A program made the position numbers and the translations under genes. Positions 43,583-52,147 of a stretch of 63,639 nt of DNA are shown piece after piece (within the stretch, counting starts at the first letter, position 1; each line of letters opens with the position of its first letter). The DNA is taken from NCBI GenBank assembly GCA_000681355.2, contig JJNX02000005.1, positions 1-63,639 on the forward strand. The letters are read 5' to 3'. Source of the DNA: Peptococcaceae bacterium SCADC1_2_3 (lineage in GTDB: Bacteria; Bacillota; Desulfotomaculia; Desulfotomaculales; Nap2-2B). Under the pieces are notes generated by a model. It was not told where the DNA came from. It was given only the letters and a program-made list of their open reading frames with translations, and did no database searches.

Positions 43583-44599
43583 TCAACTTATAATACCCGT
43601 AAGAGCAGCAATTAAAAAAACAAGGTAAAAAACCCCTCCGTAAGTCAACAAATGCCGGGCGTCTAAAAATCCCCGGTACTTAATTATCGTTAAGGTAAAC
43701 AGGGCGGATACTAAAGCCAAAATAGCACTTAACAAAGCAGCCTCAGAAAGAACCCATGAGGTAAGCAAAATACCGACCGCCGGAATTATCGAACCTTGAA
43801 AGACCATAGCCCCGGTGATATTACCCAAAGCCATAGTGTCTTTACGCTGGCCTAACCAGATAATACTGTTAATTTTTTCGGGCATTTCCGTGGCCAAAGG
43901 AGCAATAAGCAAGGAAAAAATTAGGGCTGGTATACCCCATAAGACGGATAAAGCTTTAATTCCGTCTACAAAAAACTTTGCCCCTATTATGATCCCGGCT
44001 AAAGCTATTCCTATCTGGAGAAGGACTAAAAATAAGGGGGGATTGGTAGATTTACGGGCTATTAAGAGGGGATCCATCTCTACTTCTTCACCAGCACATT
44101 TTTCTCCACAGGTAATGGTATGATAAACAAAAAACAAATACGCCATAATCAAAACTACCACTACCGCTATTTTTAAGGGCCAACTGAAAAAAGTAGCCAA
44201 AACAGCTAAGGTGTATAAGGGCACAAAAAAAGTCAGGTCCCGCCGGATTACCAAAGGTTCGGGTTCAATACGGGGGTAATTTTCCTGACGTACCTTTTTA
44301 AAGGCTAATACTGATCCCCCGCTTAAAAAGAGGGCCAGAGTACCAAGCATAAAAGGGGCTCCTAAAATAGCCCCGATCCCGATTTCGTGCCCTACTTCAC
44401 CGCGGCTAAATAAAATAGCAATTAGCGGGATAATTGTCTCCGGCATAGCTGTCCCTATAGCCGCCAGGATGCTGCCCACCGCCCCTACGGTAAGATTCAT
44501 TTTCTTACCTAACCATTCAACACCGTTGGTAAAAAAACCGGCACTAATTAAGATTAACCCTAGACTAAGCAACAAAATGCCTATTTCCCAAACGGCCAT
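43583..44599 (-). CDS. Sodium/calcium exchanger family protein
   Basis: A 338-residue CaCA-family antiporter with ten or eleven helices in two inverted halves. The alpha-repeat signatures are AIGTAMPETIIPLIAI (about 46-61) and APLATEMPEKINSI (about 236-249), with Glu in each as the ion-binding residue. A polar loop with TCGEKCAGEE divides the halves. It exchanges Na+ or H+ for Ca2+ or another cation across the membrane. It stands alone between folC and DUF4321. Confidence 0.9.
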   Translation of the reverse strand: MAVWEIGILLLSLGLILISAGFFTNGVEWLGKKMNLTVGAVGSILAAIGTAMPETIIPLIAILFSRGEVGHEIGIGAILGAPFMLGTLALFLSGGSVLAFKKVRQENYPRIEPEPLVIRRDLTFFVPLYTLAVLATFFSWPLKIAVVVVLIMAYLFFVYHTITCGEKCAGEEVEMDPLLIARKSTNPPLFLVLLQIGIALAGIIIGAKFFVDGIKALSVLWGIPALIFSLLIAPLATEMPEKINSIIWLGQRKDTMALGNITGAMVFQGSIIPAVGILLTSWVLSEAALLSAILALVSALFTLTIIKYRGFLDARHLLTYGGVFYLVFLIAALTGIIS

Positions 44600-44637
44600 T
44601 AACTCTTACTCTCCTTAAAAATAATGCTGCCGAATTC

Positions 44638-44737
44638 GGTTGTCGGATGTCAGACGTCAGACGTCAGAAATCAATGGCAAAAATGCACGTTCAATTCGGT
44701 CGTCAGTGTCAGGATATAATCCCGACGACTGACGACT
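44638..44737. repeat. GTC/GAC-rich repeat cluster at the end of folC
   Basis: Contains GTCGGATGTCAGACGTCAGA at the left and TCCCGACGACTGACGACTGA at the right, arranged as partly inverted units around TTCGGTCGTCAG. The right part encodes the last residues and stop codon of folC. Confidence 0.75.
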
Positions 44738-46082
44738 GATATTGAAGTTCGCTTAAAACCTCAGCCACCAGGTACAAAGAACCGGTAAAACAAATAACTT
44801 CTTCCGGCATAGCCGCCTTCAATGCCTGGTGCAGCGCGGCCGGTACAGTTTCTTTGACCAGCACTTGATTTACGTACTTTGCCGCTTCGGCCGCCAATAC
44901 ACGGCAATCCAAAGCCCGGGGATTGCGGGGCTTAGTAATAATAACTGCTTTGGCACGCGGGGCCAGTTCGGCCACAATTTTTGGGTACTCCTTATCTTTT
45001 AACACACCCAATACCATTATTATTTCCTTTCCTTTAAAATAATCGTCCAGGGCCTGACGTAAATTTTTAGCTCCGGCGTGGTTATGGCTCCCATCAACTA
45101 CCACCGTAGGATTTTGCCTGATAATTTCAAACCGCCCTGGCCAACGGACAACTGCCAGACCTTGCCGGATAGCCTGTTTACTAACTTTGTAGCCAAATTC
45201 CCGTAAAACTTCTATGGCCGCAATAGCCAGGGTAGCATTGATTAATTGATAACGCCCAAGCAAAGGTAAAAAAAGAGCTTCATAAGTATCCTTTATTCCT
45301 TTAACCGTAAAATCCTGCCCGCTTAAAGAAAAATTTTTACTTTCCCAGGTAACCTGCCCGGCCACGGGTATTTGCCGGTATAGGGGCGTCAAATTTAACG
45401 CCCCTGCGGCTTGACTTTTAACCCAAAATAAAGGAGCTTTTTTCTGCCGGCACAAGCTAAAGATAACGGCCAGGGCTTGCCTTTCATCGCAAGCCGTAAT
45501 TAAGGGCACATTTTCCTTAATAATACCGGCTTTGTTTAGCGCAATTTCTTTAATTGTCCTCCCCAGGTATTCCGTATGGTCTATGGAGACATTAGTGATT
45601 AGGCTAACCATAGGCTCAACTACGTTAGTAGCATCCAAAGACCCGCCCAAACCTACTTCTAAAATCACCGGGTCTGCTTCTTCTTCGTAAAAATACCGTA
45701 AAGCAACCGCCGTAATAACCTCAAATTCAGTAGGGTGTCCGTATCCTTCAGCCACCATTTCTGATTGAACAGAAGAAACAAGGGTAAGCAGGTCCTTTAA
45801 GCGGGCGGGGTCAATTTTCTTTCCACCCAAACAAAAACGCTCCGTATAACAATAAAGGTGGGGGGAAGTAAAAACACCTGTTTTGTAACCGGCCGCATTT
45901 AAAATACTGCCCAGGATGGCCGTAGTAGAACCTTTGCCGTTAGTACCGCCGACATGAATGACCCGTAAGTGATGGTGAGGATTGCCCAGGCGTTTTAAAA
46001 GTTCCTTAATCCGTCCCAAACCAAGGTTAACCCCCAAGCGGGTTAATTCTGATAAATAGTCTTGCACCCCTCGATAATCCAC
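44709..46082 (-). CDS. folC: Folylpolyglutamate/dihydrofolate synthase
   Basis: A 457-residue Mur-ligase-type enzyme that adds glutamate to folates. The P-loop GGTNGKGST is at about 44-52, the Omega-loop SPHLYCYTERF at about 77-87, and DGSHNHAGAKN (about 323-333) marks the C-terminal domain. A family-A palindrome lies in the coding frame and adds AAGALNLTPLY near residue 228, and the C-terminal QSSVVGIIS is encoded by a GTC-rich repeat. Both are in frame and the catalytic motifs are untouched. It follows valS by 94 bases. Confidence 0.93.
   Translation of the reverse strand: MDYRGVQDYLSELTRLGVNLGLGRIKELLKRLGNPHHHLRVIHVGGTNGKGSTTAILGSILNAAGYKTGVFTSPHLYCYTERFCLGGKKIDPARLKDLLTLVSSVQSEMVAEGYGHPTEFEVITAVALRYFYEEEADPVILEVGLGGSLDATNVVEPMVSLITNVSIDHTEYLGRTIKEIALNKAGIIKENVPLITACDERQALAVIFSLCRQKKAPLFWVKSQAAGALNLTPLYRQIPVAGQVTWESKNFSLSGQDFTVKGIKDTYEALFLPLLGRYQLINATLAIAAIEVLREFGYKVSKQAIRQGLAVVRWPGRFEIIRQNPTVVVDGSHNHAGAKNLRQALDDYFKGKEIIMVLGVLKDKEYPKIVAELAPRAKAVIITKPRNPRALDCRVLAAEAAKYVNQVLVKETVPAALHQALKAAMPEEVICFTGSLYLVAEVLSELQYQSSVVGIIS
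45380..45407. repeat. Family A palindrome inside folC
   Basis: Arms TAGGGGCGTCAAA and TTTAACGCCCCTGC with two mismatches from the perfect copies. Read in frame by folC as AAGALNLTPLY. Confidence 0.85.
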
Positions 46083-46109
46083 CTTATCCCCCTAAGTGGA
46101 AGCTGGTTG

Positions 46110-46136
46110 GTAGGGGCGTTAAATTAACGCCCCTAC
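46110..46136. repeat. Family A palindrome between valS and folC
   Basis: 27 bases: arms GTAGGGGCGTTAA and its complement around one central base. Upstream of folC on the minus strand. Confidence 0.9.
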
Positions 46137-46176
46137 TTAAAAACGGTATAACAACCATACCCATACTTTAATTACG

Positions 46177-48861
46177 CTAATCCTTGCCTTCCAATAGTAC
46201 CAGCCGTTCTTTTACGGCTGCTTGTTTGGTTAAGAACTCCGATTCCTTAGCGCGCTCCTTGGCTATTATTTCCGTTGGCGCTTTGGTTAAAAAGCTATCC
46301 TTTTTTAACTTGTCCTGCACCCTGGCCAGTTCTTTTTCCAATACCGTTAATTCTTTGTACAACCTGGCTGTTTCTTTTTCTAAATCAATTAAGCCCTTTA
46401 AAGGTACAAATATTTCCACCTCGCGGGTTACGGCGTGGGCGGCCTGAGTTTTCTTTTCCGCCAGTTCAGGGTAGATTTTTACCTGGCACTGGGCCAGGTT
46501 TTCCACGTAAAAAGACCACCGGTCAAGCAAGGTGGCTACCTCATCTGCCGGGGTAATTATAATAGCTTCGGCCTTTTTCCCGGGCGGGATGTGCATTTCA
46601 CTCCGGATGTGCCGGATTGCTTTTACCACATTCATGATAACTTCTACTTGGGCTTGTGCTTGCGGCCTAATCCACTTTACATTTTCTACCGGCCACTTTG
46701 CCTGCATGATGGTGTTTCCCTGGTGAGGTAAGCGCTGCCAAATTTCCTCAGTAATAAAGGGCATAAAGGGATGAAGCATTTCTAAAGTACCCCTTAAAAC
46801 TTCAACTAAAACGTATTGGGCCGTCTGCCGGTCAGTAATATCTTTTGTAAGGTGCTCCCTCCCAGCGTCAATAGCACTCCCGTATAAACGAGGTTTAGCC
46901 AGTTCAATATACCAATCACAAAGTTCATTCCAGATAAATTCATACAAAACCCGGGCGGCCTCACCCAGTTCATAAGCCGCCAGATTACCAGTCACCTCTT
47001 TAATCACGGTATGGTAGCGGCTTAAAATCCACCAATCGGCCAGGGTAAAATGGTCGGGGCTAGGGCTTTTTCCTGGCTGGTATCCATTTAAGTTCATAAT
47101 TACAAATCGGGAAGCGTTCCAAATTTTATTGGCAAAATTACGCGCCCCCTCCAAACGTTCAAAATAAAAGCGTAAATCATTACCAGGTGTGTTGCCGGTC
47201 ACCAGCATAAAGCGCAAACTGTCCGCCCCGTGGCTTTTAATAACCTCAATAGGGTCAATCCCGTTGCCTAAAGACTTACTCATTTTGCGTCCTTGAGCAT
47301 CCAGAACTAAGCCGTGAATGAATACTTCCTGGAAAGGCACATCACCCATAAAGGCAAGCCCGCTAAAAATCATGCGCGCCACCCAGAAAAAGATAATATC
47401 CCGGCCGGTAACTAAAACAGAGGTGGGATAATAATACGCCAGGTCAACGGTTTTTTGCGGCCAGCCAAGAGTAGCAAAGGGCCACAGGGCAGAAGAAAAC
47501 CAGGTATCCAGTACGTCAGGGTCCTGGTCTAAATTGGTACCGGCACAACGACTGCATTTTAGTGGTGCTTGGTGGGAGACTATAATTTCGGCACAGTCCC
47601 GGCAGTACCAAACCGGAATACGATGCCCCCACCAAAGCTGGCGGGAAATACACCAATCCCGAATATTCTCCAGCCAGTTTAAATATATTTTGGCAAAGCG
47701 CTCCGGAATAAAACGGATTTGACCTTCTTGAACAGCCTTAATGGCCGGCTGGGCCAAGGGTTTCATGCAGACAAACCACTGCCTGGAAAGCATAGGCTCG
47801 ATAACAGTTTGGCAGCGATAACAATGGCCTACCGCGTGCTGGTGGTCTTCTGTTTTAATTAAATAACCGTGCTCTTTAAGGTCAAAAACAATTTTTTCGC
47901 GACAGGCCCAGCGGTCCAGTCCCTGGTACACACCAGCCTCTTCCGTCATTTCGGCGCGGGTGTTAATTACTTGAACCTGAGGAAGGTGATGTCTTTTCCC
48001 CACTTCAAAGTCATTTGGGTCGTGGGCTGGGGTAATCTTAACCGCCCCGGTCCCAAAAGACGGGTCTACGTAATCGTCGGCTATAACCGGCATTTCCCGT
48101 CCTACCAGGGGAAGAATCAATGTTTTACCTATTAAATGGCGAAAACGGGCGTCTTTAGGGTTTACGGCCACAGCTACGTCGCCCAAGATAGTTTCCGGCC
48201 TGGTGGTAGCAATGGGAAGATACCCTCCATTATCTTTAAAGGGATATTTAAAATAATAAAGTTTACCCGCTATATCTTTATGTTCCACTTCAATATCAGA
48301 AATGGTGGTATGGCAACGCGGGCACCAGTTGATAATATAATAATCCCGGTAAATTAATCCTTGCTCATAAAGGCGAATAAATACCTCGCGTACTGCCTCC
48401 GAATAAAGGGTGTCCATGGTAAAACGCTCGTGCTGCCAATCACAAGATGCACCCAGGCGACTGAGCTGGCCGGTAATACGCCCGCCATATTTTTCCTTCC
48501 ACGCCCATATCCGGGCCAAGAATTCCTCCCGTCCTAAAGCGTCTCTGGAAAGACCTTCCTCGGCTAACTGTTCTTCCATCTTTGCCTGGGTAGCAATACC
48601 AGCGTGGTCGGTCCCAGGAACCCAAAGGCTATTAAAGCCTTGCATCCGGCGCCAGCGGATTAAAATATCCTGTAAGGTGTTATTTAAAGCATGCCCCATA
48701 TGCAGTTCCCCGGTAACATTAGGGGGGGGCATCACCATACAGAAAGGTTTTTGCTCTCTCTTCTTTTTAGCTTGAAAAAATTTATTTTCTTCCCAGTAAC
48801 GATACCACTTACCTTCCACTTTCTGCGGTTCATAAGTGGTGGGCAAATTATCATGGCCCAT
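46177..48861 (-). CDS. valS: Valyl-tRNA synthetase
   Basis: An 894-residue class I aminoacyl-tRNA synthetase that charges tRNA-Val. HMGH is at 54-57 (GELHMGHALN), the editing domain spans about 190-340 (TTRPETILGD), a zinc-ribbon-like CRDC...CSRC lies near 420, KMSKS in GRKMSKSLGNG at about 526, and a C-terminal coiled coil follows (about 830-890). Length is typical. The 110-base leader on the 5' side is too short for a T-box. Confidence 0.97.
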   Translation of the reverse strand: MGHDNLPTTYEPQKVEGKWYRYWEENKFFQAKKKREQKPFCMVMPPPNVTGELHMGHALNNTLQDILIRWRRMQGFNSLWVPGTDHAGIATQAKMEEQLAEEGLSRDALGREEFLARIWAWKEKYGGRITGQLSRLGASCDWQHERFTMDTLYSEAVREVFIRLYEQGLIYRDYYIINWCPRCHTTISDIEVEHKDIAGKLYYFKYPFKDNGGYLPIATTRPETILGDVAVAVNPKDARFRHLIGKTLILPLVGREMPVIADDYVDPSFGTGAVKITPAHDPNDFEVGKRHHLPQVQVINTRAEMTEEAGVYQGLDRWACREKIVFDLKEHGYLIKTEDHQHAVGHCYRCQTVIEPMLSRQWFVCMKPLAQPAIKAVQEGQIRFIPERFAKIYLNWLENIRDWCISRQLWWGHRIPVWYCRDCAEIIVSHQAPLKCSRCAGTNLDQDPDVLDTWFSSALWPFATLGWPQKTVDLAYYYPTSVLVTGRDIIFFWVARMIFSGLAFMGDVPFQEVFIHGLVLDAQGRKMSKSLGNGIDPIEVIKSHGADSLRFMLVTGNTPGNDLRFYFERLEGARNFANKIWNASRFVIMNLNGYQPGKSPSPDHFTLADWWILSRYHTVIKEVTGNLAAYELGEAARVLYEFIWNELCDWYIELAKPRLYGSAIDAGREHLTKDITDRQTAQYVLVEVLRGTLEMLHPFMPFITEEIWQRLPHQGNTIMQAKWPVENVKWIRPQAQAQVEVIMNVVKAIRHIRSEMHIPPGKKAEAIIITPADEVATLLDRWSFYVENLAQCQVKIYPELAEKKTQAAHAVTREVEIFVPLKGLIDLEKETARLYKELTVLEKELARVQDKLKKDSFLTKAPTEIIAKERAKESEFLTKQAAVKERLVLLEGKD

Positions 48862-48971
48862 TAAAAATAAAATCTCCTACTTTCCTTAATTTTAATCCTA
48901 CGCTAATATATCCTATCTATTTTTATTTTTTCTGTCAACAAAGCACAAAGACATAAAGCTTACCTCTATTT

Positions 48972-49973
48972 TTAAGATAAAAGACTTATTTCTTTAACTA
49001 ATTTATAATATTTTCCACCCAGAATTCCTTCCCCGATAAGGTAAGCCCCACAGGCTGCTTCTTTGGCTACTATTGATGGTTTGTTTACCAGAACCACCTT
49101 CCCGTACTTTTCCAGGGTGGCGGTAAAGCTATCCCTTATAAAATTATCTTTCATTAACCTGCCCGACAGAATAATTTCTTTAGGGTTAGTTACAGAAACC
49201 AGCAAAGAGGACACATCTTTGGCTATATTTTCCGCCCAAAGAAGCATTCCTTCCGGGTAATTTTTTAAATCTTCCGGTTCAATATCTTTATCTCCGTTAA
49301 GGCTGCAGACAAAATCTTTTATGCCCCCGGCAAAACAAACTTCCTGGGTAGGTGATTTTAACCGGATGGCTACTTCAGCGTCCATTCCGCCCCCGGATAG
49401 AAAACCAAAGGCCCCGTTTGTCCCGCCAATACCATCTACGATCTTACCGTTGGCCACACCCATTGCGGCCGTAAAGCCATACCCCACTTCAAGGTAGATA
49501 AACGAGGTCTGGTGGTAGGGAAGGTTTAGGCGTTCACTCTGGTCCTTAATTCCTAGAGCCACACAACAAACCTTATCGGCGGTTCCCATGTCCTTTTTAC
49601 CCCACTTCCGGTAACGGGGAACAGTTTTAAGTTGGCTCACCCCTGGGGTAAACCATACGGGGTACTTTCGGGCTTTCATTTCCAAAAGCAAAAGCTTAAT
49701 TCCCTCGTTTACGGCTACTTCGGTATCTAAAGGAATCATGTTTGCCAGATCAGACCCGGACATATCCCGAATATTTTTTAACGGTATGCCGTAACCCGAA
49801 GGACCAACAATGGCATCCAGAGGCATTAGGGCCTCTAATTTTTCCATTAACAAAAAGGGATTATTAAAAACCTGGGTCGAACTTACAGCCTCATCAATAA
49901 TAATTTTAGCGTCATCTTCCAGACCAAAAAGGTCAAAACTGTACGTTCCTGGGTCAATACCTACTATTCTCAT
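48972..49973 (-). CDS. DUF1464 family ASKHA-type protein (predicted kinase)
   Basis: A 333-residue protein with the actin-like ATPase fold. GIDPGTYSFDLFGLED (about 4-19) is a phosphate-1-like loop, GTNGAFGFLSGGGMDAE (about 184-200) resembles phosphate 2, and IILSGRLMKD and ACGAYLIGEG close the fold. The family (COG2441) is mainly archaeal and is listed as a predicted butyrate kinase. Its start overlaps the radical SAM gene stop by four bases (ATGA), so the two are one operon. The reaction is unknown. Confidence 0.75.
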   Translation of the reverse strand: MRIVGIDPGTYSFDLFGLEDDAKIIIDEAVSSTQVFNNPFLLMEKLEALMPLDAIVGPSGYGIPLKNIRDMSGSDLANMIPLDTEVAVNEGIKLLLLEMKARKYPVWFTPGVSQLKTVPRYRKWGKKDMGTADKVCCVALGIKDQSERLNLPYHQTSFIYLEVGYGFTAAMGVANGKIVDGIGGTNGAFGFLSGGGMDAEVAIRLKSPTQEVCFAGGIKDFVCSLNGDKDIEPEDLKNYPEGMLLWAENIAKDVSSLLVSVTNPKEIILSGRLMKDNFIRDSFTATLEKYGKVVLVNKPSIVAKEAACGAYLIGEGILGGKYYKLVKEISLLS

Positions 49974-51037
49974 CTTTCTCCTCCTTTGAGAAAATAATCG
50001 TCAATATTAAAAGGACAGGCAGGATCAGCTTTTAACCAGTCCCCGGTTAAAGCAAAGGTCCGAGAGCGACAGCCACCGCAAATATTTAAATATTTACACT
50101 TTTGGCAACTCCCTTGCCGGGTACTTAAATCTTTAATTTTATTGATTAGCTTAGAATTTTGCGTTTCTTCCCAAATTTCCTTTAAAGACTTTTCTTTTAA
50201 ACTACCCAGGCTTATTGGCGCAAAAGTGCATGGTTTAACCTCACCATTAGACTCAATAAAAAGATAGTCCCCAAAGATGCAATTACTAAGGGAGGAAACA
50301 ACAATGCCGTTTGCGACAGGCAAAGTAAAAGGGATGCCGCGGGCAGCTAAAAAGGGTTTAAAAAAGGGCTCGTCAAAAACTATTTCTATTTTAGACTTGG
50401 CCTGCAAAGCCACCACCAAAGGAATAATTTGGGAGTAATTTTCCCCTTTTAATACGTAATCCTGGTAATTGTCACAGGGTTTTAGGCCTAAAAAAACAAT
50501 TTTAGGTACTCCTAGCACAGCGGCAAAATTAAACATATCTTCTATTTGACGGTAATTGTGTTGTCCCAGAGTCATATTGCAAGCATCAAAAATCCCGTAA
50601 TTTTTTAAAAGCGCGCCGGCTTCTTTTAACTGGTAAAAATTAGCCCCGCGCCGTACTTCCTCGTAACTTTTTTTATCTGTCCCGTCAACGCTTAACATTA
50701 CCTTTACCTTTAAAGAGGCCAGTTGCGCCACTATGCTTTCATTAAGCAACATGCCGTTAGTAATAAGGTATATTTGCCGTGCCCCTTGGCCGCATAGCTT
50801 TATTACTTCAAAAATTTCCGGACGTAAAAGGGGTTCTCCTCCCTCAATAATCACCCACTGCGGAGATAGGGCCGGAATTTGGGCCGCCACTTCCAGCGTT
50901 TCCTCCCCGGTCAACTCCTGGGCGGGCATACCCCGGCAGTGCAGGCAATTTAAGTTGCACTTATTGGTAATGGCCCAGTCAACAAAGTAAGGAGGCGGAT
51001 AAATTTGATTTTCCGTCAAACAATATTCCTCCCTCAA
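49970..51037 (-). CDS. Radical SAM/SPASM-domain protein
   Basis: A 355-residue radical SAM enzyme. The cluster motif is Cys27, Cys31, Cys34 (CNLNCLHC), with GGEPLL (about 67-72). The C-terminal SPASM-like region has Cys residues in SNCIFGDY, EVKPCTFA, CQKCKYLNICGGCRS and DPACPF, enough for two auxiliary clusters. Such enzymes modify peptides or mature enzyme cofactors. It is coupled to the DUF1464 gene. No small precursor-peptide gene is evident beside it, so the substrate is open. Confidence 0.88.
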   Translation of the reverse strand: MREEYCLTENQIYPPPYFVDWAITNKCNLNCLHCRGMPAQELTGEETLEVAAQIPALSPQWVIIEGGEPLLRPEIFEVIKLCGQGARQIYLITNGMLLNESIVAQLASLKVKVMLSVDGTDKKSYEEVRRGANFYQLKEAGALLKNYGIFDACNMTLGQHNYRQIEDMFNFAAVLGVPKIVFLGLKPCDNYQDYVLKGENYSQIIPLVVALQAKSKIEIVFDEPFFKPFLAARGIPFTLPVANGIVVSSLSNCIFGDYLFIESNGEVKPCTFAPISLGSLKEKSLKEIWEETQNSKLINKIKDLSTRQGSCQKCKYLNICGGCRSRTFALTGDWLKADPACPFNIDDYFLKGGER

Positions 51038-51253
51038 AAGAATATAAAAGAAAAGGACAAAAAAATAAAATCAACAATACCTATTTTAACAGTTTTTTTT
51101 CCAGTATAATATACATTTAAAATAAAAAATATTATAACAAATTTAATTGAGGAACCGAAAAGTAATGGCTAAAGAAAAAAAACAGCCAAAAGAGGAAAGG
51201 TGTTTTTCAAAACTCACAATTTTTTGACGGGCGGGTTTTGTAAATCAAGCTAA

Positions 51254-52147
51254 ATGATTAAAACCATATTTATACTTTTAACGGGAATTATATCTTTATC
51301 GTTTGCTTCAATTTTTATAAAATTATGCAGTGATGTTCCGGCAATTATGATCGCCGCGTACCGTCTTGGGGTGGCTTCTGTTATTCTGTTTATAATTTTT
51401 AAATTGAAAGGACATTCTCTTAAAGAGGTACCCAAAAAAGACCTTCTTTTTTCCCTTGTAGGGGGTCTTTTTTTAGCTTTTCACTTTATTGCCTGGATAA
51501 CCTCTCTTAAATACACTTCTGTTGCCAGCAGTGTGGTTCTGGTTACGACAAATCCAATTTTTGTGGGGCTCTTTTCTTATTTCTTGTTTAAAGAAAAACA
51601 AGAAATCGAGCTGGTTATAGGAATTGTTCTGTGCCTTCTGGGAAGTATTATGATTGTATCGGGTGACAGCGGAATTCATGAATTAACCCTGTATAATAAA
51701 AAGGTAATGGCAGGAGACGTCCTCGCCTTGATTGGGGCAATTATGGCCAGCGGTTATTTAATTGTGGGGAGCAAAGTAAGAGAAAAACTTGATATATTAC
51801 CCTATGTGACCGTAGTATTTACCAGCAGCGCTATATTTCTGCTGGTAATATCCGTGGTGATGAAAATACCCTTTACCGGCTACCGGTCTACCTCTTACTT
51901 ATATATGGTGCTTCTGGCCCTCATCCCCCAACTAATAGGGCACACTTCAATTAATTGGGCCCTAAAAAATTTGAAAACAAGCCTGATAGCCATTTCCATT
52001 CTTGGAGAACCTGTTGGGGCAACAATACTAGCCTATATTTTTTTTAAAGAATCAGTAGGCCCTCTTCAGTTTATAGGAATGAGCTTAATTTTTGCAGCTA
52101 TTATCACCGCCTCAAGAAAAGGAAAAAAACTAAAAATTCCGGCTTAA
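51254..52147 (+). CDS. EamA/DMT-family transporter
   Basis: A 297-residue membrane protein with ten helices in two EamA repeats (about 1-135 and 150-290). Pattern pieces: SVASSVVLVTTNPIFVGL in the first half and LGEPVGATILAYIFFKE in the second. The family exports metabolites or amino acids; substrate unknown. The ATG at 51254 has no strong ribosome site. Its 3' end overlaps the convergent radical SAM gene by 18 bases. Confidence 0.88.
   Translation: MIKTIFILLTGIISLSFASIFIKLCSDVPAIMIAAYRLGVASVILFIIFKLKGHSLKEVPKKDLLFSLVGGLFLAFHFIAWITSLKYTSVASSVVLVTTNPIFVGLFSYFLFKEKQEIELVIGIVLCLLGSIMIVSGDSGIHELTLYNKKVMAGDVLALIGAIMASGYLIVGSKVREKLDILPYVTVVFTSSAIFLLVISVVMKIPFTGYRSTSYLYMVLLALIPQLIGHTSINWALKNLKTSLIAISILGEPVGATILAYIFFKESVGPLQFIGMSLIFAAIITASRKGKKLKIPA

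Noticed and set aside
46184-46731. Several open plus-strand frames over valS
   Set aside because: They are antisense shadows of a complete valyl-tRNA synthetase.
48862-48971. T-box riboswitch before valS
   Set aside because: The leader is only about 110 bases and lacks the T-box and specifier stem.
51165-51227. 20-codon frame upstream of the EamA transporter
   Set aside because: Very short, no ribosome site and no recognisable peptide motif; likely chance.
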